Numbered from the stretch's first letter, positions 1-7,195 are shown. The stretch is DNA of 7,873 bases from Candidatus Eiseniibacteriota bacterium (GCA_005893365.1 VBPB01000166.1:1-7873); one strand, 5' to 3'. The notes: a model not told the origin generated them from the letters alone. Numbers and translations: made by a program.

Positions 1-2402
1 GAGCCGCTTCTCGGCACCACTCGGCGGCCCCGGGCTCGGCACCATCGCCTTGGCCTCCCAGGCCCAGTAGAGCGTGCCCGTGCCGTCGCGGGTGAGCGTG
101 AGCGTGTTGGGGCCGGGCTTGAGCCGGGCACCCGGGATGGCCACGCGCAGCGCCGCCCCCCCGAACACGTCGGCCGGGGTCAACGCGCGCTCCAGTGCCA
201 CCACGCCGTTCCACTCCACCCGCAGGCGCATCTCAGGCTTCATCTCGGCGGCGTGCCCCTCGAGGTAGCGCGCCAGCGCGATCGCCACCGGACCGGTGCT
301 GCGCGTGCAGCGCCAGTAGGCGCCGCGCCGGCGGGCGGCCAGCCAGCGCACGACGTCCGCGGCGCGCGGGTCGTGGGCATCGAGCGCCAGCATCGCCTGG
401 AGGGCGTAGCCGGTGTTCTCGTGCGCTTCGCCGAACCAGCCCTCCTCGTCGCCGGAGGGCCACGAGAGCCCCGCGCCGTCCTTGCGCGCCCGGGTCTCCA
501 GCCGTGCCCACAGCGCCTTCGCCTCGTCGAGGCGGCCGAGCGCCACCTCGCCGGTCACGGCCAGCGCCAGGGCGGCGTCGCCCAGCTCGGCGCGGGCGGT
601 GTAGACGGAGGTCGCCAACTCGCCCAGCCGGTCCTTGAGTCCCGGGAACCGCTCGTCGCCGTGCTCGAGCGCCAGCAGCGGGGCCACGTGGGCGAGCACG
701 TACGCTTCGCCGTCCCGGCTGCGGGTCGCGCCGAGCATGAGCATGAGGTGGCCCGGCACGCGGCCCAGCGCCTGGTCGGCCGCGGCATTCGCCAGCCCGA
801 GGCGGGTCGCGGCCGCCAGCGCGTCGATCGCCAGCGCGGTCAGGTAGGGATCGCTCTCGCCGGATTGCCACCAGCCCCAACCCCCATCGGCGTGCTGCAG
901 GGCGGCGAGGTGGTCGAGGTGGGGCGCCAGGCGCGCGGCCGGATCGCTCCACCCCGGCACGACGACATCGGCCTGGCGCGCGGCGGCGAGCAGCGCGCAG
1001 GCGGGGAGCATCGCGTTCACGGTCTGCTCGGTGCACGCGTACGGTGACCCGTAGAGCCAGTCCACGGCCCCCAGGCACATGGCGGCCGGCGAGGGCGAGA
1101 GATCGAGCGCCAGCGTGCTCCCGGCGCGGATCAGGTCGCCCGGCAGCGCCACGGTCACCGCCGCCCGTGGCTCGGTGAGCACGCCCGCGCCGTGCGGGCG
1201 CAAGGCCACCGCCTTGGCCCGGACCGGGGCGGTCAGTTCGAGCGCGTCGGCGTCCGCCTTGGAGCGCGCCCGGAACACGAACCGCGCCCGCGCGCTGTCG
1301 GCGTCGGCCGGCAGGTCGCGCGCGATCGCCACGGGCCAGCCGCCGCGGGACTCGCCCGCCGCCGGAAGGTCCGAGGTCCGGCTCGCAGTACCGGTGAGCC
1401 GGGCGAGCCCGGACGCCTCGAGCCCCTCGCGGACGCCGGTGAGCGGCCCGGGGGTGCGGTTGGTGACGATCGAGACCAGGTCCGCGGCATCGCCGGCCAC
1501 GAACTGCCGCGGCAGCGCCAGCCGCGCCACGATGTCCTTGCTCACGAGCGTCTTGGTCACGGCGCGGCCGACCAGCGCCGCGTCGGTGGCGCCGCGGCTC
1601 GTGAGCCGCCAGGTCGTCAGGTTGTCCGGCCACTTGAAGGTGACCCGCGCCTGGCCGGTCGAGTCGGTCGCCACGCTCGGCGCCCAGTGGGCGACGTCGC
1701 GGAAGTCCCGGCGCGGCTCCTCGCGGCCACCCTTGGAGGCGCCGCCGTAATAGTGCACCGGGAACGACACCGCGGTGGTGACGCCGTTCGGGCGGCGGCC
1801 GTAGAACACGTCGTGCGGATCCGGCGTGGCGTCGGCCCGCAGCGAGTAGATCGCCTCGTCGACCACGCCCAGCGACACCTCCGCCGCGACCGGCGCCCCG
1901 CGGCCGTCGCGCGTCCGGATCGTCACGTTGGCCGCCTCGCCGGGACGGTAGCGCTCGCGATCCGGCGCCAGCGTGATGGCGAGATCGTGGCGCTCCGCCT
2001 TGACCGGGATCTCCAGCACGCGGGTCTGGACGTCAGGACCCTTGCGCACGTGGAGGGCGACGAACACGTTGGGCGCGTACGCCGGCCGCAGCGGCACCTG
2101 GACCAGGCCGGTGTTGCCGGTGAGCGGGACGACGCGCGCCTGGTACAGGTCGCGGCCCTCGACGCTCACCAGCACGCGCGCGCCGCGCACGTCGGTGTTG
2201 ACCAGGATCCGGGCGGTGTCGCCGGGCTGGTAGCGGTCGCGGTCGGTGAAGGCCTCGAGCGTCGAGTAGCGGTAGGCGTAGTCCACCACCCGCGCGTCGT
2301 AGACCCACACCGTCGCCTCGGCGGTGATGCGGTTGCCGCGCGCGTCGTCGGCCCGGGCGCGCACGATCAGGCTGCCCGAGCGCGCCAGCGTGGCGGCGCC
2401 TC
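1..2402 (-). CDS. Alpha-2-macroglobulin family protein, C-terminal portion (thioester domain; runs off left edge)
   Basis: This is the same gene after the frameshift. The frame whose codons start at 2400 is open for 800 codons to position 1 and continues beyond the window. In order it shows the rest of a macroglobulin domain (AEATVWVYDARVVDYAYRYS, 2319-2260 approx.), a second YQPGDTARI domain, and the MG7-type signature LGVVDEAIYSL (about 1872-1840). PDNLTTWRLTSRG (1629-1590) is the classical start of the alpha-2-macroglobulin domain proper. The thioester motif CTEQ in SPYACTEQT (cysteine codon 1035-1033) is intact, and DGGWGWW (about 888-868) belongs to the alpha/alpha-toroid thioester domain. 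WFGEAHENTGYAL and AYWRCTRSTGPVAIALARYL lead to a receptor-binding-like end (RLRVEWNG, GPNTLTLTRDGTGTLYWAWE). An intact thioester implies covalent trapping of attacking proteases. There is no signal peptide or convincing start in this half, so it is not an independent gene. The stop codon is outside the window. Confidence 0.88.
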
Positions 2403-4808
2403 GGCGAGCGGCCGGGTCGAGCGCGTGTAGCGGCGCTCGAGCGGATTCCAGGCCTCCTGGTCGAGGCTCACCGTCGCCGCGACCGCGACCGGCCGGCCGG
2501 CGTGGTCGTGGGCCGTGACCTCCACGCGCACCGGCTGCCCGGCGGTCACGACGTGCTCCAGCGGCCGGACGGTGAGCGTGAACAGGCCGCGGCCCATGAT
2601 GGTGCTGCCCCGCCCGCTCACCATGCGGCGCGCCCCGTCCGCCACCTCGACCTCGAGCGTGAGACGGCGGTCGTAGGCCACCGGCCCCGGCGTGAAGGTG
2701 AGCGCCACGCGGCCGTCGGCGTCGGTGCGCGCCTCGCCGGTCTTGAGCACGCGCCCGTAGCCGGCGCCAGCGTCGCCGCCGTCGCCGTCCTCGTCGTCGC
2801 TCCACGCCTCTTGGGCCAGGCGGCTCTCGAACAGATTGTAGCGCACCGTGGCCCCGAACACCGGCGCGCCGAAGAAGTAGGCGGCGGCGACCTGGAAGCG
2901 GACCTCGTCGCCGTTGACGTACACCTCGCGGTCGGGGGCCACGTCGACGCGGTACTCGGGCTTGCGGTACTCCTGCACCGCGACCGTCGCCGAGGCCCGC
3001 GCACTCCCGGCGGTGGCGATGAGCGTCCAGTCGCCGAGGGGAAGGTCTTGCGGCAGCGGGATGGCGCCGTCGGCCGAGCCGTGCGCGGAGAGCTTGGCGC
3101 CGGCGACGTTCACGCTGGCCCCGTCGGGGCCGGAGAAGACGAGCGACGCGCCGGCGGCCGGCGGGAGCGCGTAGCCGTCCCCGGCGGGACGGCGCGCGAA
3201 CAGCTTCCAATACACCGTCTGCCCCGGCCGGTAGATGGGGCGTTCGGTGTAGAGCAGCATGCGATCCTCGGTACCCCCCGCGCCCGGTGCCAGCGCAACC
3301 TCGGCGACCGCGAGGCCGTGGCCCTCGCTCCCGGCGACGACCCGCACCTGGTGGCCGGCCGTGAGCGGGAGCGCGAGCAACCCGTCGGCATCGGTCGCTC
3401 CCGAGGTGATGGCGGCGGCGGCGATCGCCTGCGACCACCAGAAGGGTCCGGCCGGATTGTTGACCGGCGAGGCGACGACGTTCACCTGGGCGCCCGCGAT
3501 GGGCAGGCCGGTGGTGAGGCTGGCGGCCGAGACCAGCACGCGCTCGCTCGAGCGCTTGACGAGGAGCCCGAGGTCGGTGACGAACAGGATGGCGCCACGG
3601 CGCAGCGGCCCGGCGGAGGCGCGCAGCAGATAGGCGCCCGGCACCATGTCCCGGGCCGGGAGCGCGAGCATCTCCTCGCGCCAGGTGTAGATCGGCCCGT
3701 CGGCGGTCGGCTTCTGCCATCGGCTCACCGACAGGAGTCCGGTGGTGTCCCCGCTCTGCGCCAGGGCGCGGAAGTCGTGCGCCGGGTCGCGCAGGCGCAG
3801 CGCCGGGATCTGGTAGAGCGCCAGGTCCACCAGGCCGACGCGGAACGAGCGCAGCGCGAGGGTGACCTTCTCGCCGGGCGCGAACGCCTCGCGTTGCAGC
3901 ACCAGCGCCAGCTCGGGCGGGTTCGGCGTGGCGACGATGCCGAGGTCGTCGCGGGCAGAGCCCTCGGCGAGCACGGCCTCGTCGCGCGCCACCGTGGGCG
4001 CGAATCCCTCCTGGGCGACCATGAGGTGATACCGGCCGGGCGGCAGATCCGGGATCGAGTAGAGACCGTCCGCGTCGCTGGTGGCGACCCCTTCCGCCGG
4101 GCCGCGCGCGATCACGCTCACGTTGCCGACGCCGGTGCCGTCGGCGAGGCGGACCGTGCCCGAGATCCGCGCCGGCTTGACGAGCCGCACCTCCACCGGT
4201 GTGGTCTCGCCGCGGCGCACGCTCAGGTTCTGTCCCGCCCAGGCCAGCAGCCCCTCGGACTCCGCATTCGCCGACCACGTGCCCGCCGGCAGGTCTTGGA
4301 AGCGCGCGGTCCCGTTGGCGTCGGTGAAGACCGGCGCGGGCGCAGGCCGGTAGCCCTCCCACCACTGCGCGGCGCGTTCGCTGCGGGCCGCGACCTTGGC
4401 GCCGGCGACCGGCTTGCCGTCCCCCGCGCGGACGCGGAACTCGATCGCCCCGGCCCGGTCGAGCGGCACCGCCACCTCCACCGCCCGCTGGGCCGCGGGG
4501 AACTGCCAGGAGCCGAGCACGAAGTCGGCGTAGCCGGGCGCACTCACCGTGAGCGTGTAGTAGCGGTCGGACGCCACGCGCTCGAGGTGGAACTCGCCCT
4601 TGGCGTCGGACTTGTCTCGGAAATAGCCCTGGCCGCCGCCCGCGTTCACCAGCTCCACGCTGGCGCCGGCGATGGGCTGCTGCGTGTCGGCATTCACGAC
4701 GTGCCCACTCATGCGCGACTCCGCCGCGTGAGCCCGTGGGGCGAGGGCGAGCGACAGGGCCGCGGTCACGACGGCGGCCAGCGAGCGAAGCGTGCTAGCG
4801 GCTCTCAT
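2367..4808 (-). CDS. Alpha-2-macroglobulin family protein, N-terminal portion (frame broken downstream)
   Basis: This is the N-terminal half of a bacterial alpha-2-macroglobulin, a large exported protease trap, read for 813 residues before a premature TGA. The ATG at 4808 overlaps the upstream stop (ATGA), has a GGAGGGAG ribosome site 7 bases away, and begins a Sec signal peptide (residues 1-29, probable cleavage after AHA). No lipobox cysteine follows, so a soluble periplasmic or secreted protein is likelier than a lipoprotein like E. coli YfhM. Three carboxypeptidase-regulatory-like sandwiches follow at about 33-115, 120-210 and 214-285. Macroglobulin domains start near 297; YTERPIYRPGQTVYWK (520-535) is a typical bacterial A2M signature, and EYRKPEYRVDVAPDREVYVNGDEV (613-636, given as key residues E613, Y620, G633) begins the next domain. 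An acidic loop (DDEDGDGGD, 671-679) interrupts a macroglobulin domain. Family-like sequence ends at about residue 803; the last 10 residues are out-of-frame readthrough. Confidence 0.9.
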   Translation of the reverse strand: MRAASTLRSLAAVVTAALSLALAPRAHAAESRMSGHVVNADTQQPIAGASVELVNAGGGQGYFRDKSDAKGEFHLERVASDRYYTLTVSAPGYADFVLGSWQFPAAQRAVEVAVPLDRAGAIEFRVRAGDGKPVAGAKVAARSERAAQWWEGYRPAPAPVFTDANGTARFQDLPAGTWSANAESEGLLAWAGQNLSVRRGETTPVEVRLVKPARISGTVRLADGTGVGNVSVIARGPAEGVATSDADGLYSIPDLPPGRYHLMVAQEGFAPTVARDEAVLAEGSARDDLGIVATPNPPELALVLQREAFAPGEKVTLALRSFRVGLVDLALYQIPALRLRDPAHDFRALAQSGDTTGLLSVSRWQKPTADGPIYTWREEMLALPARDMVPGAYLLRASAGPLRRGAILFVTDLGLLVKRSSERVLVSAASLTTGLPIAGAQVNVVASPVNNPAGPFWWSQAIAAAAITSGATDADGLLALPLTAGHQVRVVAGSEGHGLAVAEVALAPGAGGTEDRMLLYTERPIYRPGQTVYWKLFARRPAGDGYALPPAAGASLVFSGPDGASVNVAGAKLSAHGSADGAIPLPQDLPLGDWTLIATAGSARASATVAVQEYRKPEYRVDVAPDREVYVNGDEVRFQVAAAYFFGAPVFGATVRYNLFESRLAQEAWSDDEDGDGGDAGAGYGRVLKTGEARTDADGRVALTFTPGPVAYDRRLTLEVEVADGARRMVSGRGSTIMGRGLFTLTVRPLEHVVTAGQPVRVEVTAHDHAGRPVAVAATVSLDQEAWNPLERRYTRSTRPLAEAPPRWRARAA
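2385..2420 (-). other. Frameshift within the alpha-2-macroglobulin gene
   Basis: Upstream, the family-like reading is in the frame starting at 4808 and gives RRYTRSTRPLAE, which ends at 2400. Downstream, the family-like reading (AATLARSGSLIVRARADD) is in the frame whose codons start at 2400, 2397 and so on. Joining them needs one extra base, so one base is missing here, most likely in the GC-rich stretch GAGGCGCCGCCACG on the minus strand. No slippery heptamer or obvious stimulatory structure is visible, so programmed frameshifting is unlikely. A sequencing/assembly error or a recent inactivating deletion explains it better; 800 further codons without a stop argue against an old pseudogene. 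Confidence 0.85.
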
Positions 4809-5524
4809 CGAGTGTCTCCCTCCGGGAGGCTTGGCACCTCCGGCTCCGACAGAACGACGACCGGGAACCTGCGATAGCTGGCCGACGAGACGCCGCCGTC
4901 CAGGACACCGATGCGTCGCGATTCCCGCAACGCCCATGCCACGGTGCGGGCCTCGCCGGGAAGGAATGCGACGACGCCTCGGGGCGTGGCGATCGAGAGC
5001 CCCTCGCGACCGGGGTCGGCGAGCATCGGGTCCGCGATCGGCTCGCCCTCGCCGGCGAAGCTCACCACCACGCGCAGGGCGGCCAGGTCCTCGTGGCGCA
5101 GCGGCGGCCGGCGGCGATCGGCGGTGAGCACCTCGACCGCGAGCGCCTCCACCGCGTCGGAGAGGGTCGCGAACGAGGCCCCCTCGCGGCCGATGCAGGC
5201 GCGGGTCGCCCGCCCGCGCACCAGGCTCAGGTACACGCCGACCGGAGCGGCCGGCCAGGCGACGGACGGCACGCTATCCGGCGTCGCGACCGCGGGTCGG
5301 CGCCGGTCGGGCTCGGCGGGCGCCCAGTGATGCTCCATCGCCGCGCGCGCGCGGCGCAGCAGCGCGGTGCCGGCCGGCGAGCGGACGAGCGCCGCGTAGG
5401 GCGCCAGGGTCGGGTCCGCCGCGGCACCCGCCCGAGCGGGCGTGCCGACCGCGGCGACCAGCAGTGTCACGATGGACACGATGACGCGCCGATCGGACAC
5501 ACCCGAGCACCCCCGGTGGATCAT
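4805..5524 (-). CDS. Exported AMMECR1-domain protein
   Basis: This 239-residue protein has a hydrophobic N-terminal segment (about 12-36, VIVSIVTLLVAAVGTPARAGAA) that looks like a signal peptide or membrane anchor, then an AMMECR1 fold at about 46-210. The opening helix SPAGTALLRRARAAMEHHW matches the LL.lAR.si..yl helix that starts AMMECR1 proteins. VGVYLSLVRGRATRACIGR (95-113) corresponds to the GVFVTL...LRGCIG signature with Cys110. DRRRPPLRHEDLAALRVVVS fits the D.RF.PLt.eEL..l.v.vS segment, and GREGLSIATPRGVVAFLP resembles the G.dGl......g..LPqv part. AMMECR1 proteins are usually cytosolic, and in prokaryotes often accompany Memo and radical-SAM partners; the biochemical role is not established, and export is unusual. 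The ATG overlaps the VanW stop (ATGA) and its own TGA overlaps the A2M start. A GTG at 5500 is an alternative start; neither has a strong Shine-Dalgarno sequence. Confidence 0.8.
   Translation of the reverse strand: MIHRGCSGVSDRRVIVSIVTLLVAAVGTPARAGAAADPTLAPYAALVRSPAGTALLRRARAAMEHHWAPAEPDRRRPAVATPDSVPSVAWPAAPVGVYLSLVRGRATRACIGREGASFATLSDAVEALAVEVLTADRRRPPLRHEDLAALRVVVSFAGEGEPIADPMLADPGREGLSIATPRGVVAFLPGEARTVAWALRESRRIGVLDGGVSSASYRRFPVVVLSEPEVPSLPEGDTR
4816..4823 (-). promoter_or_regulatory. Ribosome binding site for the A2M gene inside the AMMECR1 coding end
   Basis: The minus strand reads GGAGGGAG, then 7 bases, then ATG at 4808. It lies in the last codons of the AMMECR1-domain gene (its PEGDT residues). 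With the ATGA overlap it fixes the A2M start and allows re-initiation by ribosomes finishing the upstream gene. Confidence 0.7.
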
Positions 5525-6273
5525 CGGACGCCGTCGGGGGGAGCCGCCCCCAGCGAGGGCGGATACCGATCGCGGTGCACCAGCTCGCGATCGATCGTCT
5601 CGCCGTCGCGCGAGCGCACGCGGTAGAGATCGATGTCGCGTCCGCCGCCCGCGGTGCCCGGGATGGCCTCCGCCTCGACCGTCTCCAGCTCGAAGCGGTC
5701 GAGCGGCTCGCGCTCGCCCTCGATGCGCACGGTGAGCGTGGTGCCCAGCACCTCGATCCGCAGCCGCACCCGCTGCTCCAGCTCGTTGCGCAGGCGAAGG
5801 TCCTTGGCGCCCCAGGCGATCGTGGCGTCCTCGCCGAGGGCGATGTAGTCGACCGGGGTCGAGTGCCGCCAGCGCTCGACCGGCGTGAGCCCCGCCATCA
5901 GCGCGGCGGCGAACAGCGTCGAGGCCACCTGGCAGACCCCGCCGCCGGTCTGGAGCTGGCGGGTCTCGTGCAGGATCACCGGTGCGGCGAGGAACCCGCG
6001 TTCCAGCGTGCGGGCCCCCACGGTGCGGTTGAACGAGAGCGCCTCGCCCGGGGCCAGCTCGGTGCCGTCCAAGGCCTGGGCCGCCAGCCGGAGGTTCTGC
6101 GTGCGCGCGGACAGGCTGCCGATCAGCGTGGTCGAGAAGGCGCTCAGCGTCACCGGGAAGTCGTCCGGTGTCACCGCCGGCGCGGGCTCGGCGCCGGCCG
6201 CCGGGCGGACGACGAGCGCGAGCAGCATCCCGATGAGGATCGTGCCTGGCGCCGTGGAGCGGTTCCGTTTCAT
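5521..6273 (-). CDS. VanW-family protein with signal peptide
   Basis: This 250-residue protein begins with a basic n-region and hydrophobic core (MKRNR...TILIGMLLALVV) ending near AAGA/E28, a Sec signal peptide. The VanW domain spans about 42-165. Its signatures are FSTTL (46-50), a LRLAAQALDGTELAPGEALSFN-like stretch (61-82), VGARTLERGF (85-94), GGGVCQVASTLF (110-121, Cys114), RHS (136-138) and GEDATI (147-152) before DLRLRN. VanW occurs in some vancomycin-resistance clusters and widely elsewhere; its activity is not known, though the invariant cysteine and histidine could be catalytic. The region after 165 (VRLRIEVLGTTLTVRIEGE) is a short beta-rich tail. The ATG at 6273 was chosen because it starts the signal peptide; longer readings in this frame run into the divergent methyltransferase. 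The gene leads the operon and overlaps the AMMECR1 gene by ATGA. Nothing nearby points to glycopeptide resistance. Confidence 0.88.
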   Translation of the reverse strand: MKRNRSTAPGTILIGMLLALVVRPAAGAEPAPAVTPDDFPVTLSAFSTTLIGSLSARTQNLRLAAQALDGTELAPGEALSFNRTVGARTLERGFLAAPVILHETRQLQTGGGVCQVASTLFAAALMAGLTPVERWRHSTPVDYIALGEDATIAWGAKDLRLRNELEQRVRLRIEVLGTTLTVRIEGEREPLDRFELETVEAEAIPGTAGGGRDIDLYRVRSRDGETIDRELVHRDRYPPSLGAAPPDGVR

Positions 6274-6293
6274 CCGTGAAGGGATCCCCGCAT
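6270..6293 (-). CDS. Possible 7-codon leader ORF ending on the VanW start
   Basis: An ATG at 6293 reads MRGSLHG and its TGA (6272-6270) overlaps the VanW ATG (6273-6271) as ATGA, the same arrangement as the two downstream junctions. It has no clear Shine-Dalgarno sequence and is too short to judge by composition, so it may be chance. Confidence 0.15.
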   Translation of the reverse strand: MRGSLHG

Positions 6294-6365
6294 GACCGTC
6301 GCCCGCATCCCGCGGCGCGGGGCGTCGGGCCCCCGCAGCATACGAGCCCGGGCCGGTTGCGGCCA

Positions 6366-6387
6366 GCGGCGGCCGCGCGGCCGCTGC
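6366..6387. promoter_or_regulatory. GC-rich palindrome between divergent genes
   Basis: Positions 6369-6384 form a perfect 16-base palindrome (GCGGCCGCGCGGCCGC). After one mismatch, two more pairs extend it to 6366-6387. Its place between the VanW operon and the O-methyltransferase, just upstream of the proposed rightward promoter, would suit a dimeric repressor site, but such runs arise by chance in DNA this rich in G and C. Confidence 0.3.
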
Positions 6388-6407
6388 GGAGCCACCCGCT
6401 ATCGTGG

Positions 6408-6437
6408 TTGCCGCCACGCGGGAGGGCTGGGTAGATT
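6408..6437 (+). promoter_or_regulatory. Candidate sigma-70-like promoter for the O-methyltransferase
   Basis: TTGCCG (6408-6413) and TAGATT (6432-6437) are separated by 18 bases and lie about 57 bases upstream of the start codon. TAGATT is one of the few AT-rich hexamers in this gap. A leftward -10-like TATGCT (6342-6337) exists for the VanW operon, but it lacks a good -35. Confidence 0.4.
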
Positions 6438-6483
6438 GAGGGGGCCCGGCCGCCGCAGCGGACGTCGACGCCTCGCCCATCGC

Positions 6484-6489
6484 AGGAGA
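6484..6489 (+). promoter_or_regulatory. Ribosome binding site of the O-methyltransferase
   Basis: AGGAGA lies 4 bases before the ATG at 6494 (GGAG is 5 bases away). It is the strongest Shine-Dalgarno match in the window and fixes this start. Confidence 0.75.
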
Positions 6490-6493
6490 TCCC

Positions 6494-7144
6494 ATGTCCG
6501 AACAGTCCTCGCTGGTCACCGACCAGCATTTCCGCTACATCGCCGAGCGCACCACGCCCGAGGACCCGTTCCTCAAGGACTTGAAGCGCGCCGCCACCGC
6601 CGAGGGCATCCCGTCCATCTGGATCGCGCCCGAGCAGGCGAGCTTCATGCAAATCCTGCTCCAGGCGGCCCGCGCGCGTGAGGTGGTCGAGGTGGGAACG
6701 CTGGCCGGGTACTCGGCGATCACGATGGCCCGAGCGCTACCGGCGGATGGCCGCGTCCGCACCATCGAGCTGGAGGCGAAACACGCCGACTTCGCCGAGC
6801 GCTGGGTGGCGAAGTCGGACGTGGCCGGGCGGGTCCAGGTGCATCGCGGCAAGGGGATGGACGTGCTGCCGGGCTTCGCCGCCGATTCCGCCGACGCCGC
6901 GTTCCTCGACGCCGACAAGGGGTCCTACCCCCAGTACCTCACCGAGTGCCTGCGCATCGTCCGCCGCGGCGGGCTGATCATGGTCGACAACGCCTTCGCC
7001 TTCGGCGAGCTGTTCGCGACCACGCCCAGCGACCGCGAGGTCGGCGCGATCCGCGCCTTCAACGACCTCATGGCGAAGACCCCGGCGCTCCAGAGCGTGA
7101 TCGTGCCGATCGGCGACGGCCTGTGGGTGGGCGTCAAGCGCTGA
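6494..7144 (+). CDS. SAM-dependent O-methyltransferase, family 3 (catechol/CCoA-type)
   Basis: This complete 216-residue protein is close to the usual ~220 for the cytosolic class of metal-dependent O-methyltransferases that methylate catechol-like hydroxyls using S-adenosylmethionine. The SAM-binding motif I is VVEVGTLAGYSAI (64-76), preceded by the family helix APEQASFMQILLQAARA (45-61). The acidic residue that would hold the SAM ribose is in TIELE (90-94). FLDADKGSYPQYL (137-149) and VDNAF (164-168) supply Asp139, Asp165 and Asn166, which match the divalent-metal ligands of plant CCoAOMT. The protein ends in the typical PIGDGLWVGVKR. A strong AGGAGA site supports the ATG. It is divergent from the VanW operon and convergent with the regulator gene, so it is probably monocistronic. 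The substrate cannot be told from sequence, and a functional link to the operon across the shared intergenic region is unproven. Confidence 0.93.
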   Translation: MSEQSSLVTDQHFRYIAERTTPEDPFLKDLKRAATAEGIPSIWIAPEQASFMQILLQAARAREVVEVGTLAGYSAITMARALPADGRVRTIELEAKHADFAERWVAKSDVAGRVQVHRGKGMDVLPGFAADSADAAFLDADKGSYPQYLTECLRIVRRGGLIMVDNAFAFGELFATTPSDREVGAIRAFNDLMAKTPALQSVIVPIGDGLWVGVKR

Positions 7145-7195
7145 GACGAGGCGTTTCAAACCCCCTCCCCCCTGGTCGTCGCCGTCGCCGCGGCG
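7145..7195. other. Short convergent intergenic gap, no clear terminator
   Basis: These 51 bases separate the stops of the O-methyltransferase and the Xre regulator. They hold a pyrimidine-rich run (about 7161-7173) and a palindrome CGCCGCGGCG (7186-7195) with no loop. A bulged stem between 7145-7153 and 7180-7186 can be drawn but has no U-tract on either strand. Confidence 0.5.

Noticed and set aside
233..1633. A 466-codon minus-strand ORF in another frame over the A2M C-terminus
   Set aside because: The Arg/Gly/Ala/Pro-rich product has no family features; the neighbouring frame gives DEAIY, LTTWR, CTEQ and DGGWGWW.
1192..2430. A 412-codon plus-strand ORF over the A2M frameshift region
   Set aside because: It is Arg/His/Val-rich with no recognisable motif; an antisense shadow.
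2502..4877. A 791-codon plus-strand ORF opposite the A2M gene
   Set aside because: Its product is rich in Arg, Gly, Ala and His with no domain-like pattern, and the opposite strand encodes a clear A2M. Long antisense ORFs are expected in DNA with this GC content.
5521..6273. VanW gene as evidence of a vancomycin-resistance cluster
   Set aside because: No VanA/B/D ligase, VanH, VanX, VanY or VanRS genes lie in the window; VanW domains are widespread outside resistance clusters.
6274..6519. Upstream extension of VanW to a start at 6519
   Set aside because: It would put 82 low-complexity residues before the signal peptide and overlap the divergent methyltransferase start.
5525..6652. Upstream extension of the AMMECR1 frame to a 615-residue protein
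   Set aside because: The extension overlaps the whole VanW gene out of frame and is Arg-rich; the ATG at 5524 overlapping the VanW stop is the natural start.
7145..7195. Bidirectional terminator between the convergent genes
   Set aside because: The only stems are a loopless 10-base palindrome and a bulged stem with a loop over 25 bases, and there is no T-run on either strand.
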